Shown here piece by piece: positions 25,099-33,630 of a stretch of 64,000 nucleotides of DNA. Numbering within the stretch: position 1 is the stretch's first letter; every line of letters starts with the position of its first letter. The DNA lies in assembly GCA_018268915.1 (NCBI GenBank), contig JAFDVQ010000005.1, positions 62,001 through 126,000 of the forward strand. Reading direction: 5' to 3'. The DNA is from Acidobacteriota bacterium (GTDB lineage: Bacteria; Acidobacteriota; Terriglobia; Terriglobales; Acidobacteriaceae). The notes beneath the pieces were generated by a model. The model saw nothing but the letters and a program-made list of their open reading frames with translations, ran no database searches and was not told where the DNA came from. A program made the position numbers and the translations under genes.

Positions 25099-27930
25099 AT
25101 GACGCGTCTCAATGCTCTGCTTGGAATAGCAGTAGTTTCAGTGGTTTTCGCTCTCACCGGCTGCGGTTCCAGTTCGGGCGGTTCCTCATCAAAGCCGACT
25201 CCCACTCTGACTTTTTCGGCAAGCAGCAGCAGCGTCAATTCCGGCCAGGCAGTTACTCTCACGTGGGCAACCACCAACGCGGCCTCCATCACGATTACGG
25301 CCACAGGCGCTGACGGTACCAGTCGCACCATCCCCACCAAATCTCAGCTCAGCGGAAGCACGCAGGATACGCCTACCCAGAACACCACCTATTCGGCCAC
25401 GGCCACTGCAATCGGCGGCGCCACCGTCGGCCAGCAGGTCAAGGTTGCCGTGACAGCGGCCCCTCCGCCGGCGCCGACATTAACCTTCAGCGTCAGTGCC
25501 GCCAGCATCACGGCAGGCCAGTCCGTGACCCTGACCTGGGCAACCACCAATGCCACCGCCCTGACAATTACCGCCACCGGCACCGACGGTACTGTCCGCA
25601 ATATTCCCACCGCCCAGCTGAGCGGTTCCAGCCCGGACTCGCCAATCGTATCCACGACCTACGAGGCCACGGCCACGGGTGCCGGTGGCGACACCAAGCC
25701 TCAGCAAGTCCAGGTCGCGGTCACTCAGCCGCCTCCAACCGCACCCACCCTGGTGTTCAGCGCTTCGAGCAGCAGCATCACCAAAGGTGATTCCGTCACC
25801 TTGAGCTGGCAGGCCACCAACGCCACCTCTGTCGCTATTACAGCGGTGGGCACCGATGGCGTCACAAGGCAGATCCCCACCACCACCAATCCAGCCACTG
25901 ATCAGCCGACAGAAAATACTACCTACACCGCCGTCGCAACAGGCCCCGGCGGCAGCACCCAGCCTCAGTCTGTAGCTGTCGCTGTGGCAGTTGGACAGCC
26001 GGTGATCAACCAGTTCACCGCCAACCCAACCACCGTTGTGGCCGGATCCTCCACTACCGTGAGCTGGCAGACCACCAACGCCAACTCGGTCACGTTTACC
26101 CCCGCGCTGCCTCAAAGCGATCCTGAAGAGGGGGGCACCTTCCCGGTATCCGAACCCGCCGGTATTCAGATCCCTGTACCCGCGACCGTCACCTACAGCA
26201 TGGTTGCTACCGGGTCAGGCGGACAGAGTCAGCCGGCCAGCATCACCATTACCGCTGTCAACGTCAACCTGACTGCGACCCCGGCCAACAGCACAGCCAA
26301 TCAGCCCGTGACGTTGTCCTGGCAGGTTGATCCCGCAGTGACCTCACTTTCCATCGACAATGGCGGCTGCGCTCCGTGCACGCCGCTGCCCAAAGGTTCT
26401 GTAACTGTAACCCCGGCCGACACCACAACCTACACCGCAACTGCAACGCTGACCGATGGCACCCAGCTCACCCAGACCATCACCGTCACCGTGGCCTCAG
26501 CCGCAGCTGGCAAGATCAAGCACATCATCTTCATGCTTCAGGAGAACCGCTCTTTCGACAATTACTTCGGCGTTCTCGGAGCGTACCGCGCGCAGCGTCT
26601 CCAACCCTTCGGCGTTACTGCAAACTCTACGGACGTCGATGGCTTCGACCCGAACCTGGTGCTCACCAATCACCACGACGGCAAACAGGTTAAGCCGTAC
26701 CACCAAGCTACTGTCTGTACCCAGAACCCCACCCCCTCGTGGGATGAAAGTCATCACAACGTCGCGCTGAAAGGCGGCGATAAAGCTTGGCAGACGACGA
26801 GTACCTATCCCGCCGGCTCGTTCGCGATGAATAACTTCCTCGACACGCCCAACGGTGGCCTGAGCGGCAATGAAACCAATTACGATCCCGAAGGCACGCG
26901 CACACTCGGCTACTACGACCAGACCGATTTGCCCTACTACTACGACCTCGCGACCTTCTTCGCCACCAGTGATCGCTGGTTCTCGCCCCTCCTCGCCGCC
27001 ACCTATCCCAATCGGATGGCCATCGAGGCAGCAAGCTCCTTCGGTCACGAGTACCCCGACGCCGACAACACCCATCCGCGTTACAGTGCCGAAACGATCT
27101 ATCGCGCTATGAATGAGGCCAACGTCAGCTGGAAGTACTACTACCAGGACGGCATGTTCCTTCCCAATTTCCAGGACTACACCGATCCCGCGGTCCAGAA
27201 CAAGACCTACCCCACCAGCTATCTACTGAACCTGCTCGCCGGCTCTTGTAACGGTCTGCCCTGCGATCCCGACAAGACCCTGCCGCAGGTCGTGTTTATC
27301 GAATCTGCTTCAGGCTCCAGTGGGCTCGACGAGCACCCCGACAACAATCTCCAGAAGGGAGCGGCTTACGTCCAGTCGATCATCACCGCCCTGATGAAGA
27401 GCGACGCCTGGCAGGACTCCGTCTTCATCCTCACCTACGACGAGTCGGGCGGCCTCTACGATCACGTTCCGCCCCTCAACGTCCCGCCCCCGGATGCCTA
27501 TGCGCAGGGTCAGTGTCCCGACCCCAACAACGGTTCCTACGGCTATTGCCACCCCGGCCCGAACGCCAACTTCACCGCTCCCACCCCGCAAAACGGTGGG
27601 TACAACATGTTCAACATTACGGGCCTGCGGGTACCGGTTATCGTCATCTCGCCTTACGTCAAGCCGCACTACGTCTCGCACGTTCCCATGGACAGCACCG
27701 CAATTCTGGCATTCATTGAGAAGACCTTCAAAGTCCCGTCGCTCACCGCCAGGGACGCCTACTGGCTGAAGAACGGAGACATGAGCGACTTCTTCGACTT
27801 CAGCACGCCGGCCAATCTCAATCCGCCCAACTTAACCGGCGGAGGAACAGCCTGGACCACCTTCTTGCCCACCCAGCCAACCACCGGCGTCTGCGACAAA
27901 ACCAAAGAAGCCGGAGGCATCGTGAACTGA
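25099..27930 (+). CDS. Lipoprotein phosphoesterase (phospholipase C / AcpA type) with five Ig-like repeats
   Basis: A 943-residue protein with a lipobox signal (VVFALTGCGSSSGG; Cys near residue 22). Residues about 33-470 are five tandem Ig-like repeats of about 85-95 residues. The first three share the pattern PTL-F-S-S-GQ-VTL-W-TTNA-ITATG-DGT-R-IPT, and the last two are more diverged. The C-terminal phosphoesterase domain starts KIKHIIFMLQENRSFDNYFG, continues with LLAATYPNRM, LTYDESGGLYDHVPP and VPVIVISPYV, and ends HVPMDSTAILAFIEKTF. These are the blocks of PF04185 enzymes (phospholipase C, AcpA). It is anchored to a membrane and probably exposed. The repeats would act as a stalk or binding module. 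Confidence 0.93.
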   Translation: MTRLNALLGIAVVSVVFALTGCGSSSGGSSSKPTPTLTFSASSSSVNSGQAVTLTWATTNAASITITATGADGTSRTIPTKSQLSGSTQDTPTQNTTYSATATAIGGATVGQQVKVAVTAAPPPAPTLTFSVSAASITAGQSVTLTWATTNATALTITATGTDGTVRNIPTAQLSGSSPDSPIVSTTYEATATGAGGDTKPQQVQVAVTQPPPTAPTLVFSASSSSITKGDSVTLSWQATNATSVAITAVGTDGVTRQIPTTTNPATDQPTENTTYTAVATGPGGSTQPQSVAVAVAVGQPVINQFTANPTTVVAGSSTTVSWQTTNANSVTFTPALPQSDPEEGGTFPVSEPAGIQIPVPATVTYSMVATGSGGQSQPASITITAVNVNLTATPANSTANQPVTLSWQVDPAVTSLSIDNGGCAPCTPLPKGSVTVTPADTTTYTATATLTDGTQLTQTITVTVASAAAGKIKHIIFMLQENRSFDNYFGVLGAYRAQRLQPFGVTANSTDVDGFDPNLVLTNHHDGKQVKPYHQATVCTQNPTPSWDESHHNVALKGGDKAWQTTSTYPAGSFAMNNFLDTPNGGLSGNETNYDPEGTRTLGYYDQTDLPYYYDLATFFATSDRWFSPLLAATYPNRMAIEAASSFGHEYPDADNTHPRYSAETIYRAMNEANVSWKYYYQDGMFLPNFQDYTDPAVQNKTYPTSYLLNLLAGSCNGLPCDPDKTLPQVVFIESASGSSGLDEHPDNNLQKGAAYVQSIITALMKSDAWQDSVFILTYDESGGLYDHVPPLNVPPPDAYAQGQCPDPNNGSYGYCHPGPNANFTAPTPQNGGYNMFNITGLRVPVIVISPYVKPHYVSHVPMDSTAILAFIEKTFKVPSLTARDAYWLKNGDMSDFFDFSTPANLNPPNLTGGGTAWTTFLPTQPTTGVCDKTKEAGGIVN

Positions 27931-27994
27931 GCCACGACGGCGAACGGGTTGTCTCTTGGAACGTTCGAGATTCTTGATCAGCCAAGTCCTTCAT

Positions 27995-29278
27995 CTAAGT
28001 GGACAGGCGCGACGGGTGAGCCCAGAGGCCGAGGCCGGGGTTGGCGATGAAGAAGACCTCTTCGCCGTTGACGGTATTCCAGCCGTGGGCGAGCGTATGC
28101 GGGTTATAGAGCTCCATCATTTCGTCGAGATTGGCGTAGGCGAAACCGACGCCTTCGATTTCTTCACGAGTCAATTCGCCGGGGCACCATGTGATTTTGA
28201 AGCGGCCTTCTGAAGTTCCGTGGATGAGGTGGGCGGCAGCGCCGAGTTCCGCGGCGAGGTCCTCGTTCTGCTCCACGGCTTTGAGTGTCGAGGGCGTGCC
28301 GTGATAGCCGTATTTGCGGATGAGGGCGTCGATGGTTTTGTCTTCTCCGAATTCGCGCACTGCAGGCGCGAGAACGATGAGCTCCGCGTTGTCGGCAAGA
28401 GCCATGCGCGTGCGGTAGACGGCCTTGTTGCCCAGCCAGGTGGAGTGAAACTCGCGGGGATCGAGGAAGACGACGGCTTTGCTGATGGGCCGCTCCACCA
28501 TTTCGAAATTGACTTTGACGCTGAGCTCGGCGGCACGATGGAAGCACTCAATGTCGTCGCCAATGAAGAGGCCGCGGACGGCGAGCTGTCCATTCTCGTT
28601 GCGACCGACGACGGTTTGAACGTAGACGATGGGAATGTTGCGCAGAAACTTGTCGGAGGCGTAGTTGAGCACTGCGCGGACTGGGTTGTCGGCGCGGCCC
28701 ATGATGCGCTCCATGCCGAAGACGGCACCGAGATAGTGGCTGCGGTTGATGCCCATGCGGCCGCCGGTGCCGACGAGGATGTTCTTGTTGTAGTTGGCCA
28801 TGCCGATGACTTCGTGCGGGACGACCTGGCCAATGGAGAGGATGAGGTCGAACTCGCCGCTGCAGATGAGGCGGTTGACCTGGGCGGGCCACGCGAAGTT
28901 GAGTTTTCCTTCAGAGACTTCGCGGATGAAGTCGGCTGGAACTTCGCCGAGAGTCTCGATGTCGGTGCGCCAGTTGTGGACCTTGAAGAGCGAGTGAGGA
29001 ATGCCTGGGTACATGTGGTCCATTTGCTTCGGCGTCATCGCGGAATGAGTTCCGAGCGCGGGCAGGACCGCTTTGAGCCGGTCGCCGAGGATTTCGTAGG
29101 CAGCGCACGTGAGCGGGCCCGACTGAGAGTGCAAGCGGGTGATGTCGGGGGGAACGGCGAGAACGCGGTTGCGGGGGCCGATTTTATCGAGAGAGTCGCG
29201 CAGGAGATAGGACAGTTGTGCGGAAGTTAGTTCGTTGTCGACGCCACCGGTCGCGCAGTAAAGAGCCATGGTCACCAA
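27995..29278 (-). CDS. LarA-family (DUF2088) protein, lactate racemase-like
   Basis: A 427-residue member of the LarA superfamily, whose founding member racemises lactate with a nickel-pincer nucleotide. Recognisable are PPDITRLHSQSG, LPALGTHSAM (the GTH histidine), IGQVVPHEVIGM, YNKNILVGTGG and NRSHYLGA. The histidines of PHE and SHY and the Lys of YNKN correspond in position to the pincer-binding His and Lys of LarA. No larB, larC or larE is adjacent. LarA homologues are diverse and many act on other 2-hydroxy acids, so lactate is not assured. It is convergent with the phosphoesterase lipoprotein. Confidence 0.85.
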   Translation of the reverse strand: MVTMALYCATGGVDNELTSAQLSYLLRDSLDKIGPRNRVLAVPPDITRLHSQSGPLTCAAYEILGDRLKAVLPALGTHSAMTPKQMDHMYPGIPHSLFKVHNWRTDIETLGEVPADFIREVSEGKLNFAWPAQVNRLICSGEFDLILSIGQVVPHEVIGMANYNKNILVGTGGRMGINRSHYLGAVFGMERIMGRADNPVRAVLNYASDKFLRNIPIVYVQTVVGRNENGQLAVRGLFIGDDIECFHRAAELSVKVNFEMVERPISKAVVFLDPREFHSTWLGNKAVYRTRMALADNAELIVLAPAVREFGEDKTIDALIRKYGYHGTPSTLKAVEQNEDLAAELGAAAHLIHGTSEGRFKITWCPGELTREEIEGVGFAYANLDEMMELYNPHTLAHGWNTVNGEEVFFIANPGLGLWAHPSRLST

Positions 29279-29598
29279 TGTAAACCTTGGCGAGCTAAGT
29301 GGGGGATTCTGCCAAACAGAATGGAAGACGAGGCAGTGAATTGGAGCGCACGGACCTGTGTCCTTATTGACAAAGGCCCGAGTTAGCGCCGCTGATGCGG
29401 CGATCGCGAGTCAGCAAGTTGGCTGGAGTGTTGTTGGGCCGGCGGCATGGATTGGTCAGTCTGCCTGCGAGCGAGAAGACTCTTGCCGAGGCGCTTGGCA
29501 AGTCGGGTAAAATCCGTTTCACCCGAACAGCTACGGACATTTTCCCTTCTTTGTGGCCTGACGCTGCCGGCATTTTTGAGTCCTATAGGAGCATCTGC
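29279..29598. other. Intergenic region, about 320 bases
   Basis: This lies between the LarA-like gene (minus) and the small zinc-ribbon gene (plus). The plus frame is open back to an ATG at 29395, but that extension is basic and low-quality. ATAGGAGC just before 29599 marks the likely start. I see no repeat or RNA structure here. Confidence 0.45.
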
Positions 29599-29877
29599 AT
29601 GGAGATCGTTTCCGTCGGGCCCGATTGGTCACAGCAGGTCGTTTGTGGGAGCTGCCGAAGCACGATGAAGATTGCGCAGCCAGATCTTGGCTGGTTCAAG
29701 AAGACGACGTGGGACAAGGGCTATCTGGGCTTCCGCTGCGGCCATTGCCGGACTGTGATTCTTTTCGATAGCGCTCTTGCTGATGGAAAGAATCGTGAGT
29801 GGGTCTTCGCCGAGTGCGACTATCCGCCGATCCACGTCGGGCAGGCATTGAGGAATAAGAAGGTGGAAGCGATCTAG
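29599..29877 (+). CDS. Small zinc-ribbon-like protein
   Basis: A 92-residue protein with two CxxC pairs (VVCGSCRSTMK and FRCGHCRTVIL), about 34 residues apart, which probably bind one zinc ion. TAGGAG lies 6-11 bases before the ATG. An upstream Met at 29395 would add 68 residues of poor quality. No other domain is visible and the function is unknown. Many small zinc-ribbon proteins bind nucleic acid or serve as adaptors. Confidence 0.6.
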   Translation: MEIVSVGPDWSQQVVCGSCRSTMKIAQPDLGWFKKTTWDKGYLGFRCGHCRTVILFDSALADGKNREWVFAECDYPPIHVGQALRNKKVEAI

Positions 29878-29950
29878 GCGCCGTGCCTAGGGTTTCCAAT
29901 CGATTTCCAGTTTTGGCCTAACCAGCGTCCATCCAGCCTCTTGTAGAAAT

Positions 29951-30010
29951 ACTGAAGTATCTGCTTGACAATCCCACAGACTTGCACAATACTGAAGTGG
30001 TTGCTTCAGT
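29951..30010 (+). promoter_or_regulatory. Promoter with palindromic operator for the SRPBCC-arsR operon
   Basis: TTGACA (29965-29970), a 17-base spacer and AATACT (29988-29993) form a good sigma-70-like promoter. ACTGAAG-TGGTTG-CTTCAGT (29991-30010) is a perfect 7-bp inverted repeat overlapping the -10 and start region. A second, partial copy (ACTGAAGTATCTGCTT, 29951-29966) overlaps the -35. Such paired sites suit an ArsR dimer, and the ArsR gene is the second gene of this transcript, so autorepression is the simplest reading. Confidence 0.65.
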
Positions 30011-30044
30011 TATTAGCGAGCAGCCAGACCAGGAGGATTCAGTT

Positions 30045-30515
30045 ATGCCGGAGCCCAATGTGAATCACAGCACTTTTGTCGTCGAGCGCACCTACCCCCA
30101 AGCCCCAGCCAAGGTCTTTGCATCGTTTGCACAGGCCGGCCGGAAGCGCCGCTGGTATGCGGAGGGGGATCACGAGATTCAGGAGTACGATCTGGATTTC
30201 CGGGTTGGTGGGGCGGAGAGATTTCGTTACCGCTTCAAGGAAGGCCACCCCGTTGCGGGATCCGAGATCGATAACGAATCGACCTATCAGGACATCGTGC
30301 CCGAGCAGCGGATTGTATTTACTCAGAAGATGTCGCTGAACGGGAAGCCTGTGTCGGTGGCGGTGATAACGCTGGAATTTCTGCAGTCGGGTGAAGGTAC
30401 GGAGCTGGTTCTGACGAACCAGGGAACGTATGTTGGCTGGCCGGATGGAGCGAAGATGGTGGAGATGGGGTGGAACAGCCTTATGGACCGGCTTCGGAAC
30501 GACGTCGCTGCGTGA
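30045..30515 (+). CDS. SRPBCC (AHSA1/START-like) family protein
   Basis: A 156-residue protein with GGAGGA upstream of the ATG at 30045. The sequence follows the AHSA1 helix-grip pattern: FVVERTYPQAPAKVFASFAQ at the N-terminus, WYAEGDHEIQEYDLDFRVGG and a C-terminal TNQGTYVGWPDGAKMVEMGWNSLMDRL helix. Such proteins have a hydrophobic cavity and bind small ligands. They are commonly paired with ArsR regulators, as here, where the gap to the next gene is 21 bases. The ligand is unknown. A longer frame from 29982 would run over the operator region and is rejected. Confidence 0.88.
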   Translation: MPEPNVNHSTFVVERTYPQAPAKVFASFAQAGRKRRWYAEGDHEIQEYDLDFRVGGAERFRYRFKEGHPVAGSEIDNESTYQDIVPEQRIVFTQKMSLNGKPVSVAVITLEFLQSGEGTELVLTNQGTYVGWPDGAKMVEMGWNSLMDRLRNDVAA

Positions 30516-30536
30516 ATCGGAACGAGAGAGCCTGCC

Positions 30537-30881
30537 ATGCCTGAGCTGGAGAAAGCTGAAATTGACCGACTCTTCCATGCGCTCGGGGATCCGACGCGCC
30601 GGGCGATTCTGGACCTGCTGAGCCGGGGGCCCATCTCAGTTACGCGACTGGCTGAGCCCCTGGCTGTCACGCTGACGGCGGTGGGTCAGCACTTGCAGAT
30701 TCTCGAGGAGTGCGAGCTGGTTCACACAGAGAAGGTGGGGCGGGTGCGGACCTGCCGCATTGAACCGGCAGGATTTACGCGACTGGAAAAGTGGATCAAG
30801 GAGCACCGTTCGCACTGGGAGCTGAGCCTGGACCGCCTGGGCGAGTTTCTGGCCGAAGAAGATGAAAACGCGAACGGGTAA
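30537..30881 (+). CDS. ArsR-family transcriptional regulator
   Basis: A 114-residue winged-helix regulator. The N-terminal helix and HTH are IDRLFHALGDPTRRAILDLLSRGPISVTRLAEPLAVTLTAVGQHLQILEECELV, followed by the wing EKVGRVRTCRIEPAGF. It has no Cys in the recognition helix, so it is not a classical arsenic sensor. It belongs to the group encoded next to SRPBCC/AHSA1 proteins, and it probably represses its own operon through the palindrome at 29991-30010. Confidence 0.92.
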   Translation: MPELEKAEIDRLFHALGDPTRRAILDLLSRGPISVTRLAEPLAVTLTAVGQHLQILEECELVHTEKVGRVRTCRIEPAGFTRLEKWIKEHRSHWELSLDRLGEFLAEEDENANG

Positions 30882-30902
30882 ACTGGAATAGACGAGGTCG
30901 CT

Positions 30903-32150
30903 ATGCCAGAGATTCAGCGCAGGAAGACTCCCACGGTAACGATCGGGAATGTGAAAGTTGGGTGGGAGGTTCCGGTCGTCGTACAGTCGATGACCAACAC
31001 CGATACAGCGGATGTTGACTCGACGATCGAGCAGGTCGCTGCTCTCGCGATGGCGGGGTCGGAGATCGTTCGTGTGACGGTAAACAACGAGGAGGCCGCG
31101 GCGGCGGTTCCGGCAATTGTTGAGGGACTGGATAAGCGCGGAATCCGAGTGCCGATCGTGGGCGACTTTCACTACAACGGGCACATACTGCTGAAAAAAT
31201 ATCCGGCGACGGCGCAAGCTCTGGCAAAGTACCGTATCAATCCCGGTAACGCATCCATCGGAAAAAAGGACAACGACAACTTCCAGGTGATGGTGGAGTG
31301 CGCGGCCGAGAACCAGAAGCCGGTGCGCATCGGCGTGAACTGGGGATCGCTGGACCAGGCGCTGCTGACGCGGATGATGGACGAGAACAACAAGAAGGCC
31401 AATCCCCTGCCCGCTCGCGACGTGATGATGGAAGCGATGGTGGTGAGCGCGCTGGAGTCGGCGAAGGCGGCGGAGCTCTACGGACTACGCCCGGATCAGA
31501 TCATCCTGTCGGCGAAAGTTTCCGGGGTTCGCGATCTGATCGATGTGTATACGAATCTCGCAGGGCGTTGTAATTATGCACTGCACCTTGGGCTGACCGA
31601 GGCGGGCATGGGCGCGAAAGGATTGATTGCATCGACGGCGGGCCTTGCTCCGCTTCTGCTGGCGGGAATCGGGGATACGATTCGCGTTAGCCTGACGCCG
31701 AAGCCGGGCGGCGACCGCACGGAAGAGGTGCAGGCAGCGCAGCAGATTCTGCAATCGCTCTCGATTCGCAGCTTCATGCCGCAGGTGACGAGCTGCCCTG
31801 GATGCGGGCGCACGACGAGTACATATTTCCAGGAGCTGGCGGAGCAGATACAAGGGTATCTGCGGACATCCATGCCGGAGTGGCGGAAGAGGTATCCGGG
31901 AGTCGAGGAGCTGAAGCTGGCAGTGATGGGTTGCGTGGTGAATGGGCCCGGCGAGTCGAAGCACGCGAATCTTGGAATCAGCCTGCCGGGAACTTTTGAA
32001 GAGCCGAAGGCGCCGGTGTATGTCGATGGGAAGCTCTACACGACTCTGCGCGGCGACACAATTGTGGCGGAGTTCAAGGAGATTCTGGATAGGTATGTCG
32101 TGAGCCATTACGGGCAGGGAGCAAAGAACGAAGAGCTGGTGGCGCAGTAG
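30903..32150 (+). CDS. ispG: 4-hydroxy-3-methylbut-2-enyl diphosphate synthase (IspG/GcpE)
   Basis: IspG is the [4Fe-4S] enzyme of the MEP isoprenoid pathway that turns MEcPP into HMBPP. The 415-residue length fits the bacterial short form. N-terminal blocks are [14 protein letters not shown] and GDFHYNGH. The C-terminal Fe-S domain has [10 protein letters not shown] and [10 protein letters not shown], which carry the three cluster Cys (CxxC and one more). It supplies precursors for the hopanoid genes that follow within 20 kb. The gap to arsR is only 21 bases, so read-through from that promoter is possible. It ends at a 10-bp terminator hairpin. Confidence 0.96.
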   Translation: MPEIQRRKTPTVTIGNVKVGWEVPVVVQSMTNTDTADVDSTIEQVAALAMAGSEIVRVTVNNEEAAAAVPAIVEGLDKRGIRVPIVGDFHYNGHILLKKYPATAQALAKYRINPGNASIGKKDNDNFQVMVECAAENQKPVRIGVNWGSLDQALLTRMMDENNKKANPLPARDVMMEAMVVSALESAKAAELYGLRPDQIILSAKVSGVRDLIDVYTNLAGRCNYALHLGLTEAGMGAKGLIASTAGLAPLLLAGIGDTIRVSLTPKPGGDRTEEVQAAQQILQSLSIRSFMPQVTSCPGCGRTTSTYFQELAEQIQGYLRTSMPEWRKRYPGVEELKLAVMGCVVNGPGESKHANLGISLPGTFEEPKAPVYVDGKLYTTLRGDTIVAEFKEILDRYVVSHYGQGAKNEELVAQ

Positions 32151-32173
32151 CCAGTAGCCTGGAGGCCGGTAGG

Positions 32174-32198
32174 AATGAGCGCACATGTTGCGCTCATT
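32174..32198 (+). terminator. Intrinsic terminator after ispG
   Basis: AATGAGCGCA and TGCGCTCATT form a perfect 10-bp stem with a CATGT loop. TTCTTTT follows on the plus strand. It lies 23 bases after the ispG stop and before the end of the convergent glycosyltransferase gene. Confidence 0.85.
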
Positions 32199-32224
32199 TT
32201 CTTTTGTACAACTGGCGATCGATT

Positions 32225-33499
32225 TCAGGCAGGCTTCGTTTCGCGGGCGGCGCGACGGAGATCTGCAAGTGGATAGAGTGTGCCGCGCCAGATGACGCCC
32301 CCGCGGCTGAGAGCCAGAACCATTGATCGCAGCATAGCCCACCCGAGAAGTAGCACGGCTGGCGCAAATGTGATGGCATACCATGCTGGGATGCGTGTAG
32401 CGCGGCTGCTCGACTTGTAAACGAGGGCGAGGCCGACATACGCGAGAAGTCCGGCCACCGTGTTCCAGCCGCCTGAGAAAATTGCAGCGAGCGGCACGAC
32501 TGCATGCAGCAGCGGGCTCAGGCACGCAAGGATCTGAAGCGGAACGCGAAAGCGGGTGACGGCGAAGGCATTCTTTTCCAGGAGTGGGATGACACCGAAC
32601 GTTCCTTCAAGCCAGTGAAGACGGACCAGATTTCGACCGAGGATGACGCGCTGCGAGAACCCGGCGCGCTTGACGCGAATACCGAGGAAGACGTCTTCGA
32701 GGATTTCGAGTCGCAGGGACTCAAAGCCGCCGACTGCGAGATAGGCTTCACGGCGGATCATGTTGAATGCGCCGGCTCCGAAGGAGTCTTTTGCACGTGG
32801 GTCGGCAACTTTCCAGAGACGGACAATCCACGAGGCCATGGCCTGCATGGCGCCGAGAACGGCGCGTTCGCCTGCTGATTTGAAAATGATGGTGGGCGCA
32901 AGGATGAGGTGGTCGGCCTTGAGTTCGACTGCTTCGCGCATGGCGAGCTCCAGCGCACGTGGGCCGAAGACAACATCGCCGTCGGTGAAGAGTAGCCACG
33001 GAGAGGTCGCGCGGTTTGCGCCCAGGGCGAGGGCATGCGGCTTGCCGAGCCAGCCTGCGGGGAGTTCGGTTAGGTGAATGACTTCGAACTGATGCGGAGT
33101 ATTTGCCTCGCGCGCTTCATCGGCGATGGCGTCCATGATTTGCCCAGTGCGATCGGTGGAGCGATCGTCGACGGCGATGATGTGAAGAGTCAGGCCGGAA
33201 GAGGCGAGAAGAGAGCGGAGGCATTGGCCGATGACGGCTTCTTCGTCGCGAGCGGGGATCACGACGGTGAGGTCGGGGCCATCGGTGTCAGGTATTGCGG
33301 GAAGAGTGGCGGGATCGATCTGGCTGAGGTCCGGAACCTCGCGCATTCCGACGAGGGATGTGGTTCCCTTCCATAGCCATGCAGCGGCGAGTCCCCAGGC
33401 TAGGTTGGTGAATTGCTGGTGGAGAGAGAAGAAGGGCACGTTTACAGTATCGCTGGAGGGGTTGGAGGGCAACGGCGGCTCTGCGGAGATTGCGATCAA
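32225..33499 (-). CDS. Membrane GT2-family glycosyltransferase, HpnB-like
   Basis: A 424-residue protein with an N-terminal membrane segment (NLAWGLAAAWLW), a GT-A domain and three C-terminal hydrophobic helices (about 325-400). Visible GT2 motifs are VVIPARDEEAVIGQCL, VDDRSTDRT (nucleotide-binding Asp), FTDGDVVF (D-x-D) and a downstream LEDVFLG / RVKRAG block. It resembles the hopanoid-associated glycosyltransferase HpnB and CrtQ-type glycosyltransferases. Its location between ispG and the hpn genes favours HpnB, but the assignment is tentative. The TTG start at 33499 lacks a strong ribosome site; a GTG about 20 codons downstream is another option. Confidence 0.8.
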   Translation of the reverse strand: MIAISAEPPLPSNPSSDTVNVPFFSLHQQFTNLAWGLAAAWLWKGTTSLVGMREVPDLSQIDPATLPAIPDTDGPDLTVVIPARDEEAVIGQCLRSLLASSGLTLHIIAVDDRSTDRTGQIMDAIADEAREANTPHQFEVIHLTELPAGWLGKPHALALGANRATSPWLLFTDGDVVFGPRALELAMREAVELKADHLILAPTIIFKSAGERAVLGAMQAMASWIVRLWKVADPRAKDSFGAGAFNMIRREAYLAVGGFESLRLEILEDVFLGIRVKRAGFSQRVILGRNLVRLHWLEGTFGVIPLLEKNAFAVTRFRVPLQILACLSPLLHAVVPLAAIFSGGWNTVAGLLAYVGLALVYKSSSRATRIPAWYAITFAPAVLLLGWAMLRSMVLALSRGGVIWRGTLYPLADLRRAARETKPA

Positions 33500-33547
33500 G
33501 GTTCGGTCGTCCCTACCGGACTTGGGGTTCTTCTTTATCTCTATCTA

Positions 33548-33630
33548 CCCAGGATTCTCACTTCCCCTTCGTTGCACTTAGGGTCAGGTTCATCCTGGGC
33601 TATTTTCGCAACTCCCTACGGGAGCACTCA
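33548..33630 (-). promoter_or_regulatory. TPP-riboswitch-like structured element upstream of the glycosyltransferase
   Basis: On the minus strand the RNA contains an ACCTGA block followed by CGAAGGGGAAG, which closely resembles the conserved 3' half of the thiamine pyrophosphate aptamer. Upstream, CTCCC-GTA-GGGAG followed by TTGCGA resembles the P3 arm plus the CTGAGA block, with changes. Outer arms CCCAGGAT and ATCCTGGG pair perfectly around the 3' half. The canonical P2 stem does not form and CTGAGA is not exact. The element also overlaps the last codons of the MFS gene. It could be a diverged riboswitch, another structured RNA or coincidence. Confidence 0.3.

Noticed and set aside
28220..29230. 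336-codon plus-strand frame
   Set aside because: It is antisense to the LarA-like gene, low in complexity (many Glu, Asp, Val, Ala) and lacks a recognisable domain.
31485..32525. 346-codon minus-strand frame
   Set aside because: It is antisense to ispG and overlaps the terminator and the glycosyltransferase gene; composition is Arg/Cys-rich as in shadow frames.
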